DNA of 64,000 nucleotides. Source: JAIBJN01 sp963838795 (GTDB taxonomy: Bacteria; Actinomycetota; Thermoleophilia; Gaiellales; Gaiellaceae). The notes under the pieces are model-generated. The model did no database searches. It worked only from the letters and a program-made list of their open reading frames with translations, and had not been told where the DNA came from. This document shows, piece after piece, positions 26,086 through 34,581 of the stretch (position 1 is the first letter of the stretch; every line of letters begins with the position of its first letter). Made by a program: the position numbers and the translations under genes. The stretch is taken from NCBI GenBank assembly GCA_963838795.1, contig CAWISL010000001.1, positions 124,001 to 188,000 on the forward strand, written 5' to 3'.

Positions 26086-26946
26086 ATGGGGATCCTCCTC
26101 GGCCTCACGGCCGCGTTGTCGTGGGGTCTGGCCGACTACCTCGCCGCGGTTGCGTCTCGGCAGACCGGCTCGTTCCGGGTCGTCCTCGGCTTCCACCTCG
26201 TCGCGATGGTGCTCCTTGGGGCCCTGCTCGTCCTCACCGGGGAAGGGCTGTCGGATGTTTCCGGCGGCGATCTCGCGTGGTTTGCGTTCGTCGGCCTCCT
26301 CGGCGGGCTCTCCTACCTCGCCTTCTACCGGGCTCTCGCGATCGGCCCGATTTCGATCGTGAGCCCGATCGTCTCCGCCTATGCGGCCGTCACCGTCGTC
26401 TGCGCGCTGCTGATCGGCGGCGAGAGCCTCGCAGCCGGCGAGACCGCGGCGATCGTCGTCGTCATCCTCGGCGTTCTGCTCGCGTCCTCGGATCTCGCGC
26501 AGATGCGTGAGCTGGAGCGAATCGCCTTGCTGGGGATCCTGCTCGCGCTCACGACGGCGGTTGTCATCGGTGCCTTCCTCTACGGCGTCGCCTACTTCAG
26601 CGCCGAGTACGGCTGGCTCGTCCCGATCTTCCTCGCGCGCGGCTTCTCGACGCTCTTCCTCGTCGCCCTCTCGCTCCGAACCGGCGACTGGCGGTTCCCG
26701 GACCGCTCGCCGCGGCTGCTCGTGATGATCGCCCTGATCGCCGTCGTCGACACGCTTGGCTACGTCGCCTTCAACTTCGGCGTCCGCCACGCGGACACGA
26801 CGGTCGTGGCGACGGCGGCAGCGCCCTACGCGGTCGTCCCGATCGTCGCCGGCGTCGCGCTCCTGCACGAGCGCCCGCGGGCGACTCAGTGGACGGGCAT
26901 CGCCCTGGTCATCGCGGGCCTCGTCCTGCTCGGACTGGTTTCCTGA
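26086..26946 (+). CDS. EamA/DMT superfamily transporter
   Basis: 286 aa with ten predicted membrane helices in two EamA repeats. The first ends about residue 135 (GETAAIVVVILGVLLASSDL), the second near the C-terminus (GVALLHERPRATQWTGIALVIAGLVLL), where the E-x-P-x-x-x-Q-x-x-G signature is clear. Exporters of this family move amino acids, amines or metabolites. Its ATG abuts the stop codon of the amidotransferase gene, so the two are co-translated. Confidence 0.88.
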   Translation: MGILLGLTAALSWGLADYLAAVASRQTGSFRVVLGFHLVAMVLLGALLVLTGEGLSDVSGGDLAWFAFVGLLGGLSYLAFYRALAIGPISIVSPIVSAYAAVTVVCALLIGGESLAAGETAAIVVVILGVLLASSDLAQMRELERIALLGILLALTTAVVIGAFLYGVAYFSAEYGWLVPIFLARGFSTLFLVALSLRTGDWRFPDRSPRLLVMIALIAVVDTLGYVAFNFGVRHADTTVVATAAAPYAVVPIVAGVALLHERPRATQWTGIALVIAGLVLLGLVS

Positions 26947-26993
26947 TCCGCGGCGACGGGTAGGCGGACCCGAACCAAAGAGGAGGTGCTTCG

Positions 26994-27317
26994 ATGTTGG
27001 GTGAATCCGATCTCCGCGAGCTCCTGGGAAGGGACGTTGTCGACCGCGCGGGCAAGACGATCGGCAACCTCGAGACCTACTTCGTCGACCGCAACACCGG
27101 TGAGGCGGAATGGCTCGGGGTGTTCTCCGGGATGTTCCGCTCCCACCACTATCTCGTCCCTGTCCGCGACGCCGAGCGGGAGGGGGCGGCGGTGCGGGTC
27201 CCGTGGACCAAGGACCAGGTCCACGAAGCACCCGAGTACAGCAACCCCGACGAACCGATCTCGGAGGAGCTGGAGCGCGAGGCCTACAGCCACTTCGGCG
27301 TCGAAGCCATCGTCTGA
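26994..27317 (+). CDS. PRC-barrel domain protein
   Basis: 107 aa. ELLGRDVVDRAGKTIGNLET and W-L-G-V-F-S-G-M are the beta-barrel core first defined in RimM and photosynthetic reaction centre H subunit. The tail (NPDEPISEELEREAYSHFG) is acidic and helical. Stand-alone PRC-barrel proteins are common in actinobacteria and often stress-related; the molecular role is unknown. An AGAGGAGG site lies before ATG. It converges with the GcvT-like gene, 13 nt away. Confidence 0.85.
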   Translation: MLGESDLRELLGRDVVDRAGKTIGNLETYFVDRNTGEAEWLGVFSGMFRSHHYLVPVRDAEREGAAVRVPWTKDQVHEAPEYSNPDEPISEELEREAYSHFGVEAIV

Positions 27318-27330
27318 GCCGCCGACCGAG

Positions 27331-28437
27331 CTAGCTGCGCGGCCTCGTCTTCTGCGGGTCGTAGATCGGGAAGTCGTCGACAGTCGCCGAGACCGTGCCG
27401 TCGCCTAGGGCGACCTCCACCGTCTCGCCCTTCGCGGCGAGGCCCGAGTCCAGGACGGCCATGCCGATGACCTTCCCGAGGGTCGGGCTCTCCGCAGGGC
27501 TCGTGAGGGTGCCGGCCGTCTCGCCGTTCTTCGTCACCGCCGCGCCGTACTCCGGCACCTCGGAGCCATCGAACGAGAGCGTCACGAGCCGGTGCGGGGG
27601 GCCCTTGGCGGTCTCCGCCAGGGCTGCCTTCCCGTGGAAGTCGCCCGTGTCGAGGCGGATCACCTTGTCGAGCGACATGTCGAAGGGGTCGGTCTCGTGC
27701 TGGAAGTAGTCGTAGCCGATGAATATCAGCCCCGACTCGATCCGGAGCGTCTCGACGGCAGAGAGGCCGTACGGCTTCGCGCCCGCCTCGGTGAGGACTC
27801 CCCAGAGCTCCGCGGCGTAGTCCGGCTCGGTGAAGATCTCGTACCCGAGCTCGCCGGAGTAGCCGGTGCGGGAGACCCAGGCGGGGACACGGCCGACGTG
27901 CACCTGGTGCGGGAGGAAGCGGAAGTAGCCGAGGCCCTCGACGTCCTCGTCGACGAGGCCGGCGAGCAGCTCGCGCGAGCGCGGGCCCTGCAGCTGCACG
28001 TGGGGAAGCTTCTCGGTCAGCGGCTCAATGGAGACGTTCATCCCGTTGACGACATCGCGCATGTGGTCGAGGTCGGAGTCGAGCGCCGTGATCACCCACG
28101 CGCTCGAGTCGGTGAACTTGAAGACCGTGCCGTCGCCGACCATCTTCCCGCTCTCGTCGCAGAAGGGGGCGTAGCGCACCTGGCCGATCTCGAGCCCGAG
28201 CATGTCGTTCGTGAAGATCCGGTCCGCGGCCGCGAGCGCGTCGGGCCCGGAGAAGTCCCACTTCCGAAGCGGCGACTCGTCCCAGACCCCCACGTCCTGG
28301 CGGACGGCGCGGTGCTCGGCGACCGCGTCGCCGAAGTCGGCCGGCCAGTACCAGCCTTCCCAGTCCATGAACTCGGCGCCGAGCTCGCGCTGGACGCCGT
28401 CGAAGGCCGTACGGATGATCGCTGCGTCGGTGCTCAC
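27331..28437 (-). CDS. GcvT-like aminomethyltransferase family protein (second copy)
   Basis: 368 aa from GTG at 28437 after AAGGAGGG; the stop of the IclR gene overlaps it by 4 nt. Motifs match the first copy at 6989: LRKWDFSGPDALAAADRI, LQGPRSRELLAG, SRTGYSGELGYEIF, VETLRIESGL and the tail Y-D-P-Q-K-T-R. Family members transfer a one-carbon unit from a methylated amine to tetrahydrofolate. It is divergent (across iclR) from a FAD amine oxidase of the sarcosine/dimethylglycine type, so the two may form a split oxidative demethylase. Substrate not determined. Confidence 0.82.
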   Translation of the reverse strand: MSTDAAIIRTAFDGVQRELGAEFMDWEGWYWPADFGDAVAEHRAVRQDVGVWDESPLRKWDFSGPDALAAADRIFTNDMLGLEIGQVRYAPFCDESGKMVGDGTVFKFTDSSAWVITALDSDLDHMRDVVNGMNVSIEPLTEKLPHVQLQGPRSRELLAGLVDEDVEGLGYFRFLPHQVHVGRVPAWVSRTGYSGELGYEIFTEPDYAAELWGVLTEAGAKPYGLSAVETLRIESGLIFIGYDYFQHETDPFDMSLDKVIRLDTGDFHGKAALAETAKGPPHRLVTLSFDGSEVPEYGAAVTKNGETAGTLTSPAESPTLGKVIGMAVLDSGLAAKGETVEVALGDGTVSATVDDFPIYDPQKTRPRS

Positions 28438-29216
28438 TGTCCCTCCTTCGCCGTTGGGCGCCAGCCTAAAGCGTCGGAGACCGCCGCTGCACGGGCGAGC
28501 AGGGGCCCGACGGCACGCGCCATCGCCCGTTCGTCGAAGCGCGATGCCGGGCCCTGGATCCCGAGGACAGCCGCGAGCTCGCCGCGGCTCCCACGGACCG
28601 GCGCGGCGACGGCGTTGAGATCGTCCTCCCGCTCGCCGAGCGCTCGCGCCCATCCCTGCTCGCGGACGCGCTCGATCTCCCGGAAAAGCTCGGCTCGATT
28701 TACCATCGTCCGCCCGGTGAATGCGCGCAGGCGTCCTGGGGGGAGGGCGACGTCGCCGAAGGCGAGCGCGACCTTGCCGGTGGCGGTCGCGTGGGCGACG
28801 CTGGGGCGCCCCACCCGCGCGACGCTCTGAACCGAGGAAGCGCTCTGGACGAAGTCGACCGTGATCGCGTCCGGATCGCCCGGAGCCGAGAGGGTCGCCG
28901 TCTCGCCGGCCTCCTCCGCGAGCTCGCGCAAGTGGCCACGAGCGACCCCCCGCAGGTCCAGGCGGCCGAGCACCGCGTTTCCGAGCTCCACGAGCCGAAG
29001 CCCCAGCCTGTAGCGGCCCGTCTCCTCGACGTGCTCGGCGAGCCCGGCGTGGACGAGCGTCGCGAGCAGGCGCGATACCGAGCTGGGGTTGAGGCCCGTC
29101 CGCCGCGCCAGCTCGTTGGTGCCGAGCTCGCCGTCGGCGGCCAACTCCTCGAGCACGGCCGTGGCCCGCTCGACCGCGGCGACGCGACGTGTCGCTGGCG
29201 TTCCCGTTCGGGCCAT
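28434..29216 (-). CDS. IclR family transcriptional regulator
   Basis: 260 aa from ATG at 29216. The winged HTH at residues ~10-70 reads ATAVLEELAADGELGTNELA and then RTGLNPSSVSRLLATLVHAG. The effector-binding domain carries VGRPSVAHATATGKVALAFG and the C-terminal AVAAPVRGSRGELAAVLGIQ. It is coupled to the GcvT-like gene and divergent from the FAD amine oxidase, so it probably controls both from the 56-nt intergenic region. Confidence 0.92.
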   Translation of the reverse strand: MARTGTPATRRVAAVERATAVLEELAADGELGTNELARRTGLNPSSVSRLLATLVHAGLAEHVEETGRYRLGLRLVELGNAVLGRLDLRGVARGHLRELAEEAGETATLSAPGDPDAITVDFVQSASSVQSVARVGRPSVAHATATGKVALAFGDVALPPGRLRAFTGRTMVNRAELFREIERVREQGWARALGEREDDLNAVAAPVRGSRGELAAVLGIQGPASRFDERAMARAVGPLLARAAAVSDALGWRPTAKEGQ

Positions 29217-29272
29217 GGTACGGTCAGTATCGCAGTTCTGAAACACTATTGCCCAGGAGGCAACACACGCTA

Positions 29273-30592
29273 ATGCCCGACCTTCCCGCGTCGCGCCGCT
29301 TCGTCATCGTCGGAGCCGGTATCCACGGCCTCTCCACTGCCTACCACCTCGCCAAGGAGCTCCGAACGCGCGGCGCGGGCTCCGGCGCGGACGTGGTCGT
29401 GCTGGAGAAGGCGGAGCCGGGCGCGGGCGCCTCGGGCATCGCGTGCGGCGTCGTCCGGAACAACTACTTCCAACCGGCGATGAGCGAGCTGATGCAGGCC
29501 TGCGTCGAGGTCTGGGAGTCGGATCCCGCGGCCTACGCGTACAACCCCGTCGGCTACATGGCGCTCGGCCCCGCTGTACAGGAGTCCGACCTCGCCGCCA
29601 CCTTCGAGCGCCAGGAGACGATCGGCTACCGCTCCACATTGGTCACGGGCGAGGCCGAGGTGGACGCCTACATGAAGGAGATCTTCCCCGACTGGCGCGC
29701 GCAGGGCGTGACCGCGCTCCTGCACGAGCACCAGGGAGGCTTCGCCTTCAACCGCGAGTCGGTGCTCGGCCTCGCGGGTAAGTGCGCCGAGGAAGGCGTC
29801 GAGATCCTGAGCGGCGTCGAGGTGCGCGCGATCGAGCTGGGCGCGGACGGCACCGCGAGCGCGCTCGAGACGAGCCGCGGCCGGGTCGAGGTCGGCGAGC
29901 AGCTCGTGGTCGCCCCCGGCCCCTGGGCGAGGCGGTTCTGGTCGATGCTCGAGCTCCCCGCGACGATCGACGTGCGAACGCCCTCCGGCGAGGTCGTGCG
30001 CGACCGGCCGATGTGGACGTACTGGAACCTGCAGGAAGGGGAGATCACGGTCGACCCCGAGATGTTCGCCACGGCCGACGGCAGTGCCCCGCCGGTCGTC
30101 CACCTGGACACCGACGCTCCGCTCCACGCAGACGACGGCAAGCTGATCACGGACGAGCTCTGGGGCATCTACTACAAGCGCGACCGCCACGGCGTGCAGG
30201 GCGGCGCCTCGCCGCTCGTCGTCGACGGCGACGTCGAGCTCGATCCGTATCCGTCCACGACGGACGTCGACCCCGGTTTCCCGGACATGTGGTGCGCCGC
30301 GCTCTCGCACGCGATGAGCCGCTTCGAGAACTGCCGGCCGCTCTACAAGCAGGCGAGGTCGGGCGGGGTGGGCGCCTTCACCGCGGACAACTTCCCGGTC
30401 TTCGACTACCTGCGCCCGAATACGTATGCGGTCCTCGACTCGAACCACGGCTACAAGATGATCGGCGTCGGCCGCGAGGTGGCGAAGGTGCTCCTCGGCG
30501 ACCACTCGAGCCTCCTCTACCCGTTCCGCTTCGAGCGCTTCGCCACCGGGGACCTGCACCCGGTCTCGAGCTCGCCCTACCCCTGGTCGTAG
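29273..30592 (+). CDS. FAD-dependent oxidoreductase, sarcosine/dimethylglycine oxidase-like (DAO fold)
   Basis: 439 aa from ATG at 29273. The N-terminal FAD fold is VIVGAGIHGLSTAYHLAKEL, followed by a shorter VVVLEKAEPGAGASGIACGV. The C-terminal part has FTADNFPVFDYLRPNTYAVL and NHGYKMIGVGREVAKVL, as in the beta subunit of sarcosine oxidase and its relatives. It probably oxidises a secondary or tertiary methylated amine. AGGAGG lies 12 nt upstream, a longish spacing. Tail-to-tail overlap of 16 nt with the antiporter gene. Confidence 0.85.
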   Translation: MPDLPASRRFVIVGAGIHGLSTAYHLAKELRTRGAGSGADVVVLEKAEPGAGASGIACGVVRNNYFQPAMSELMQACVEVWESDPAAYAYNPVGYMALGPAVQESDLAATFERQETIGYRSTLVTGEAEVDAYMKEIFPDWRAQGVTALLHEHQGGFAFNRESVLGLAGKCAEEGVEILSGVEVRAIELGADGTASALETSRGRVEVGEQLVVAPGPWARRFWSMLELPATIDVRTPSGEVVRDRPMWTYWNLQEGEITVDPEMFATADGSAPPVVHLDTDAPLHADDGKLITDELWGIYYKRDRHGVQGGASPLVVDGDVELDPYPSTTDVDPGFPDMWCAALSHAMSRFENCRPLYKQARSGGVGAFTADNFPVFDYLRPNTYAVLDSNHGYKMIGVGREVAKVLLGDHSSLLYPFRFERFATGDLHPVSSSPYPWS

Positions 30593-31791
30593 AGGCGCAG
30601 CCTCCCGGCGAGCCAGGCCTTGGTGGTCGACTGGAGCAGTAGCGTGACGATGATCGCGAGCGCCACCACCGTCGCCAGCTCCGACTCGTAGACGACTCCC
30701 TCGGCGATCAGGACCCCGACGAGCGCCGCGGGCACGACGCCCGTCTCGCGCGTCCAGGAGAGGAAGATCAGCTCTTCCCGGCGCCAGTCGCCGCGCCGGT
30801 CCGGGAGCAGGCAGGCGAGGACGGTCAGGGGTCGCGCCACGAAGATGAGCGCGGCGAGCGTGATCAGAGCCGGGACGGCCTCGTCCGCCATGGTGCCGAA
30901 GGGGAGGTTCGCTCCCAGCGTCAGGAACACGAAGATGACGACGATGTCCGCGCTCGCGTGCGAGAAGGCTCGCATCTCCATCTCCCGGTGGGAGTGCATC
31001 CCGAGCCCGAGCTCGTCCATGTTGGCGACGATCAGGCCGGCCAGGAAGGCACCGAGGTAGCCGCTGCCGCCGGCGTAGTCGATGGTGAAGTAGCCGGCGA
31101 CGACCACGAGCAGCACCGCGATCGCCGGTGACTCGCGCCAGATCCCGAACCGCCTGGTCGAGATCGTGACCGCGAGGGCGACTCCGAATACCGCCCCGAG
31201 CGCCGTGGAGATGAGGAGGTCGAGCAGGAACTCCCCGAGCGGTGACGCGAGCGATCCTCCGCCCTCGATCACGAACGCGGCGAGCGTGAGCGCGAGGACG
31301 GCGCCGGTGACGTCGTTCAGCGCCGACTCGGCGACGATCGTCTGCTCCACCTTCGCGCGGATCCGCAGGCGTTCGAAGAGCGGGATCAGGATTGCCGGGT
31401 CGGTGGGCGCGAGCACCGCTCCGATCAGGAGGCCCGCCTCCATCGGGACGTCGAAGGCGACCGCGGCGACGACGCCCGTGACAGCAGCGGTGAGCACGAC
31501 GCCCGGAACGGCGAGGAGCCCGAGCCCGACCGCCACGGGCCTGAGGACGCTGAACGCGAGCCCGAGCCCGCCGTAGAAGAGAATCAAGGAGACGCCCAGG
31601 GTCAGCAGGATCTGGACCGCTACCGAGCCCGGCGGCAGCTCGACCACATCGGCGACTTCCGGGCCGAGCAAGGCGCCGGCGCCCAAGAGCACGACCATCC
31701 GCGGGACGCGGAGCAGCCCGGCCAGGACCTCCGAGACGAGGCCGGCCGCCAGCAGGATCGCCAGCGTCTCGATGACGTCGCGCGCGGACAC
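30577..31791 (-). CDS. CPA-family Na+/H+ (cation:proton) antiporter
   Basis: 404 aa with about 11-12 membrane helices. Key segments are VVLLGAGALLGPEV, LILFYGGLGLAFSVL, the ion-site region GAVLAPTDPAILIPLFERL, ESALNDVTGAVLALTL, and the C-terminal LSWTRETGVVPAALV. The T-D-P and N-D pairs are the usual CPA1 ion-binding residues. It exchanges Na+ or K+ for H+ across the membrane. It overlaps the small membrane protein gene on the opposite strand at its 5' end. Confidence 0.9.
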   Translation of the reverse strand: MSARDVIETLAILLAAGLVSEVLAGLLRVPRMVVLLGAGALLGPEVADVVELPPGSVAVQILLTLGVSLILFYGGLGLAFSVLRPVAVGLGLLAVPGVVLTAAVTGVVAAVAFDVPMEAGLLIGAVLAPTDPAILIPLFERLRIRAKVEQTIVAESALNDVTGAVLALTLAAFVIEGGGSLASPLGEFLLDLLISTALGAVFGVALAVTISTRRFGIWRESPAIAVLLVVVAGYFTIDYAGGSGYLGAFLAGLIVANMDELGLGMHSHREMEMRAFSHASADIVVIFVFLTLGANLPFGTMADEAVPALITLAALIFVARPLTVLACLLPDRRGDWRREELIFLSWTRETGVVPAALVGVLIAEGVVYESELATVVALAIIVTLLLQSTTKAWLAGRLRLYDQG

Positions 31792-31813
31792 GTGCGGATT
31801 CTCCCCCGTGCCG

Positions 31814-32083
31814 ATGACGGTTGCGCGCCGAGGCGCGGTCGGGAACGATCTCCAGGTGCTCCTCGTCGTCTTCGCGCCGGCCGGGTTTCCTCAGATCATG
31901 TTCTTCGTGACGCTGGCGATCGCGCTCTACCTGACCGTCATCGAGCTGCGCGAGTTCGAGCCCCGGCCGCATTTCGTCTACTGGGGCTGGTGGCTGTCGC
32001 TCGTCTTCCTGACCCACTTCGTGGGCTACCTCATTCTCCGTGGCTACGCCGCCTACCGACGCCGCTCCCGAGCCCGAGCCTAG
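31814..32083 (+). CDS. Small membrane protein of unknown function (89 aa)
   Basis: Two predicted helices, LQVLLVVFAPAGFPQIMFFVTLAIALYL and WGWWLSLVFLTHFVGYLIL in abbreviated outline, are separated by a charged loop (E-L-R-E-F-E-P-R-P-H); the tail is arginine-rich. The ATG at 31814 is preferred; the frame opens at 31772 but that would overlap the antiporter start. It overlaps the next gene by 44 nt. No family recognised. Confidence 0.5.
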   Translation: MTVARRGAVGNDLQVLLVVFAPAGFPQIMFFVTLAIALYLTVIELREFEPRPHFVYWGWWLSLVFLTHFVGYLILRGYAAYRRRSRARA

Positions 32084-32393
32084 GTCGTTCAGGGACCGCC
32101 CCCTCGGGCGAGTGGCAATGCTGCTCGCGGTGTTCCTGCTCGCGTTCATCGCGCTCAAGACCTGCGCCTCGCGCGGGGACGAGATCACCTTCGAGGAGGC
32201 CGAGGTGATCGCGCGGGAAGAGGTCGACTTCGAGCCAGAAAAGGTCCTCGTCCGCGGCGTGCAGCGCGGGCTCGACGCTCATCTGTACTGGGCCGTGTCC
32301 CTCTCGACGACGAACGCCGCCGGGATCAGGGAGGAATGCGCAACGGTCCTCGTGGACTCGGAGACCGGAGCGACCGAGACCGAACCGTGCTAG
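32040..32393 (+). CDS. Membrane-anchored protein of unknown function (117 aa)
   Basis: A proline-rich start, then one helix (residues ~26-42, AMLLAVFLLAFIAL) and an extracytoplasmic part with DEITFEEAEVIAREEVDFEP and a Cys near the end (TETEPC), perhaps disulfide-linked to the Cys after the helix. The pattern resembles PepSY-like anchored domains but is too short to call. Its stop codon is at the edge of the long hairpin at 32392-32456. Confidence 0.55.
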   Translation: MATPPTDAAPEPEPRSFRDRPLGRVAMLLAVFLLAFIALKTCASRGDEITFEEAEVIAREEVDFEPEKVLVRGVQRGLDAHLYWAVSLSTTNAAGIREECATVLVDSETGATETEPC

Positions 32394-32456
32394 GAGGCCT
32401 TGGCGGAACGTCGCTCGTCGCCCGGCGGCACAGGCTGCGTTTCGTCAAGGCCTCCT
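32392..32456 (+). ncRNA. Long stem-loop upstream of amt (attenuator, terminator or small RNA)
   Basis: Arms 32392-32410 (AGGAGGCCTTGGCGGAACG) and 32438-32456 (CGTTTCGTCAAGGCCTCCT) form a 19-bp helix with two G-U pairs; the loop is 27 nt with a small inner GCC/GGC helix. It begins one base before the end of the preceding stop codon (TAG at 32391-32393) and lies 147 nt before the amt ATG. No U-tract follows. It may end the upstream transcript or control amt. Confidence 0.55.
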
Positions 32457-32603
32457 GGTGCGGCCTGTGTGAGCTTCGAACACTCGAAACGCGGAAAAGG
32501 TGGGCTTACTGCACCTGGGACACATCCGACGGGTTTCGTACGCTCGCCTGGCTCAGGTGTGTAGCGGTGCTTTAGCTGGCGTCATCCCTAGGAGGGCTTC
32601 CCG

Positions 32604-34103
32604 ATGACATCCTCGCTGGCCTCGGTGCTGACCTCGCTTCTCGCTCAGGCGCCGACCCCTGAGGAGCTCCAAGAGCAGATCAACCTCGACTCGCTGGTCC
32701 TGCTCGAGGTCTTCTACTTCTTCACCGTCGTGATCATGTGGCTGATCCACGTCGGCTTCATGGCGTACGAGGCGGGCGTCGCGCGGCGCAAGAACATCAT
32801 GTCGACGGCGATGAAGAACATCCTCACCATCGCCGTCGTCACGCCGAGCTTCTACTACTTCGGCTGGTACATCTACGGCTGCTTCGAGCACGGTGGGCCG
32901 GCCGAGGGGCACATCGGACCGGCCGAGTTCCCGGGGTTCTGCGGCCTCACTGCGCCTTGGAGCGCCGGCATGGGCGGGAACCTCGAGTCGAGCCTCACCG
33001 GCCATCTCAGCCTCGTCTTCTTCCTCGCCTTCCTGCTCTTCTCCTGGACGACGGCCTCGATCATGTCGGGCGCGCTCATCGAGCGCGTGCGCCTGTCCGC
33101 GTACCTCATCCTGGCGGTCGTCCTCGGCTCCGGGGTCTGGATCATGGACGCGGCCTGGGGCTGGAGCGCGGGCGGCTGGCTCACGACCAACTACGGCTTC
33201 CACGACTCGATCGCCTCGCTCGTCGTCCACGGCGTCGCGGGCGCCTTCACGCTCGGGGTGCTCCTGAACCTGGGGCCACGCATAGGGAAGTTCGACCGTG
33301 AGGGGCGGGCGAGAACCTTCAGACCTCACAACACGCACATGACCCTCATGGGCCTGATGCTGATCTTCACCGGCTTCTACGGGTTCTACGCCGCGTGCCT
33401 GTTCATCCAGTCGACCGTCTTCCCGGGGTGGCTCAACATCTATCTCTCGCCGACGACCCTGGGCACGATCGCGATGGTGATCACGTTCGGCTTCGCGGGC
33501 GGCTTCACCGGCGGCTGGATCGCCAGCAAGGGCGATCCCTTCTGGACGCTCTCCGGCGGTCTCGCGGGCGTGATCTCGGTCTCCGCGGGCGCCGACGTGT
33601 ACCACCCGTCGCTCGCCTACCTGCTCTCGGCGTCGGGAGGCATGCTGGCCGTCTGGGCCGGCGACCTACATCGAGAAGAAGCTGCGGGTGGACGATGCCG
33701 TCGGGGCGGTGGCCGTTCACGGGGTCTGCGGCTTCTACGGAGTGTTCCTCGTCGGCATCTTCGCCGGCGGCTTCCCCACGGGGCGTCAACAACGTCCCCA
33801 GCTCGTTCGGCGGGTCAGCTCATGGGCATGCTGGCCTTCTTCCCGCTCGCCTTCCTGCCCGGCTACATCGTCAGCTGGCTCCTCAAGAAGGCGAACCTGC
33901 TTCGCGTCCCGCCGGAGGTCGAGCTGGAAGGCCTCGACATGGCGGAGTTCCAGCAGGACTTCTTCCCCGAGTTCGAGCGGGTACCCGAGGTCATCGTCCT
34001 CCCCGACGGCCAGGAGGTCGAGGCGGCCCCGATCCTGATCGAGGAATACACGCGCACCAACGGGCATAGAGCGGGCGCTCCCGCGGAAAGGAGCTCGCCG
34101 TGA
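32604..34103 (+). CDS. amt: Ammonium transporter, with three compensating frameshifts
   Basis: About 498 aa, eleven helices expected. The first pore His is in SIASLVVHGVAGAF and the twin His region reads VDDAVGAVAVHGVCGFYGVF in a displaced frame. Single-base insertions near 33666, 33784 and 33823 shift and then restore the frame; corrected, the middle reads G-T-Y-I-E-K-K-L-R-V-D-D and V-N-N-V-P-S-S-F-G-G. The ~65-residue acidic C-terminal tail is longer than in AmtB. TAGGAGGG precedes ATG. Two tiny membrane-protein genes follow. The protein moves NH4+ (possibly methylammonium) into the cell; no GlnK is nearby. Confidence 0.87.
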   Translation: MTSSLASVLTSLLAQAPTPEELQEQINLDSLVLLEVFYFFTVVIMWLIHVGFMAYEAGVARRKNIMSTAMKNILTIAVVTPSFYYFGWYIYGCFEHGGPAEGHIGPAEFPGFCGLTAPWSAGMGGNLESSLTGHLSLVFFLAFLLFSWTTASIMSGALIERVRLSAYLILAVVLGSGVWIMDAAWGWSAGGWLTTNYGFHDSIASLVVHGVAGAFTLGVLLNLGPRIGKFDREGRARTFRPHNTHMTLMGLMLIFTGFYGFYAACLFIQSTVFPGWLNIYLSPTTLGTIAMVITFGFAGGFTGGWIASKGDPFWTLSGGLAGVISVSAGADVYHPSLAYLLSASGGMLAVWAGDLHREEAAGGRCRRGGGRSRGLRLLRSVPRRHLRRRLPHGASTTSPARSAGQLMGMLAFFPLAFLPGYIVSWLLKKANLLRVPPEVELEGLDMAEFQQDFFPEFERVPEVIVLPDGQEVEAAPILIEEYTRTNGHRAGAPAERSSP

Positions 34104-34381
34104 TCGACAGCTTCCCCTTCGACAGCTGGGATGAGGTCACCACGACGTTCTGGACGTTCGGCCCGGAAGACTCCACGGGCACGTACATCCTCACCGCCCT
34201 CGGAGTCATCCTGATGGTGGCCGCGATCATCTACTGGGTTTGGCTCGAGAACGTCAAGCTCAACGCCCAGGCCGCGCTCCTTCGCGGCGCGGGCGGCTTG
34301 CCCCCCGCAAGCCCGACGGCGCCGGGCCCCGGCTTCGCCGAGCCTCCGCTCGCCGGACCTTCGACCGATCCAGGACCGTAG
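34100..34381 (+). CDS. Amt-linked single-span membrane protein (93 aa)
   Basis: GTG start overlapping the amt stop by 4 nt. An acidic/aromatic lead (MIDSFPFDSWDEVTTTFWTF) precedes one helix at ~29-50 (ILTALGVILMVAAIIYWVWL), then a Pro/Gly-rich tail. No family recognised. The coupling to amt suggests an Amt-associated subunit or regulator. Confidence 0.6.
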   Translation: MIDSFPFDSWDEVTTTFWTFGPEDSTGTYILTALGVILMVAAIIYWVWLENVKLNAQAALLRGAGGLPPASPTAPGPGFAEPPLAGPSTDPGP

Positions 34382-34393
34382 GAGGGATGCACG

Positions 34394-34546
34394 ATGGCTC
34401 GTGAGAAGCAGATCGAGTTTCCGCCCGAGCAGTCGCCGGTGCGCTGGCTGACGCCCGCCCTCCTCCTGGCCGCGCTCGCCTGCATCGTGATCGTCATCAT
34501 CGTCCTGTTCGCCCACCCGAGCGGCGAGTTCATCGGCCCCTGGTAG
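34394..34546 (+). CDS. Small membrane protein (50 aa)
   Basis: 50 codons, ATG at 34394 with GGAGGG 7 nt upstream. Starts MAREKQIEFPPEQSPVRW, then one helix of about 24 residues rich in Ile/Val/Leu/Ala, ending H-P-S-G-E-F-I-G-P-W. It is 12 nt after the 93-aa gene, so it is the third member of the amt operon. Function unknown; the clear ribosome site and helix support it as real. Confidence 0.6.
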   Translation: MAREKQIEFPPEQSPVRWLTPALLLAALACIVIVIIVLFAHPSGEFIGPW

Positions 34547-34581
34547 CACCGCCTCGCTGAGCCCGGTGGTATAACGAGTCG

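Noticed and set aside
29270..32188. 972-codon open frame on the minus strand
   Set aside because: It runs antisense through the FAD amine oxidase and out of frame through the antiporter. Low-complexity Arg/Ala/Gly composition is typical of a GC-rich shadow frame.
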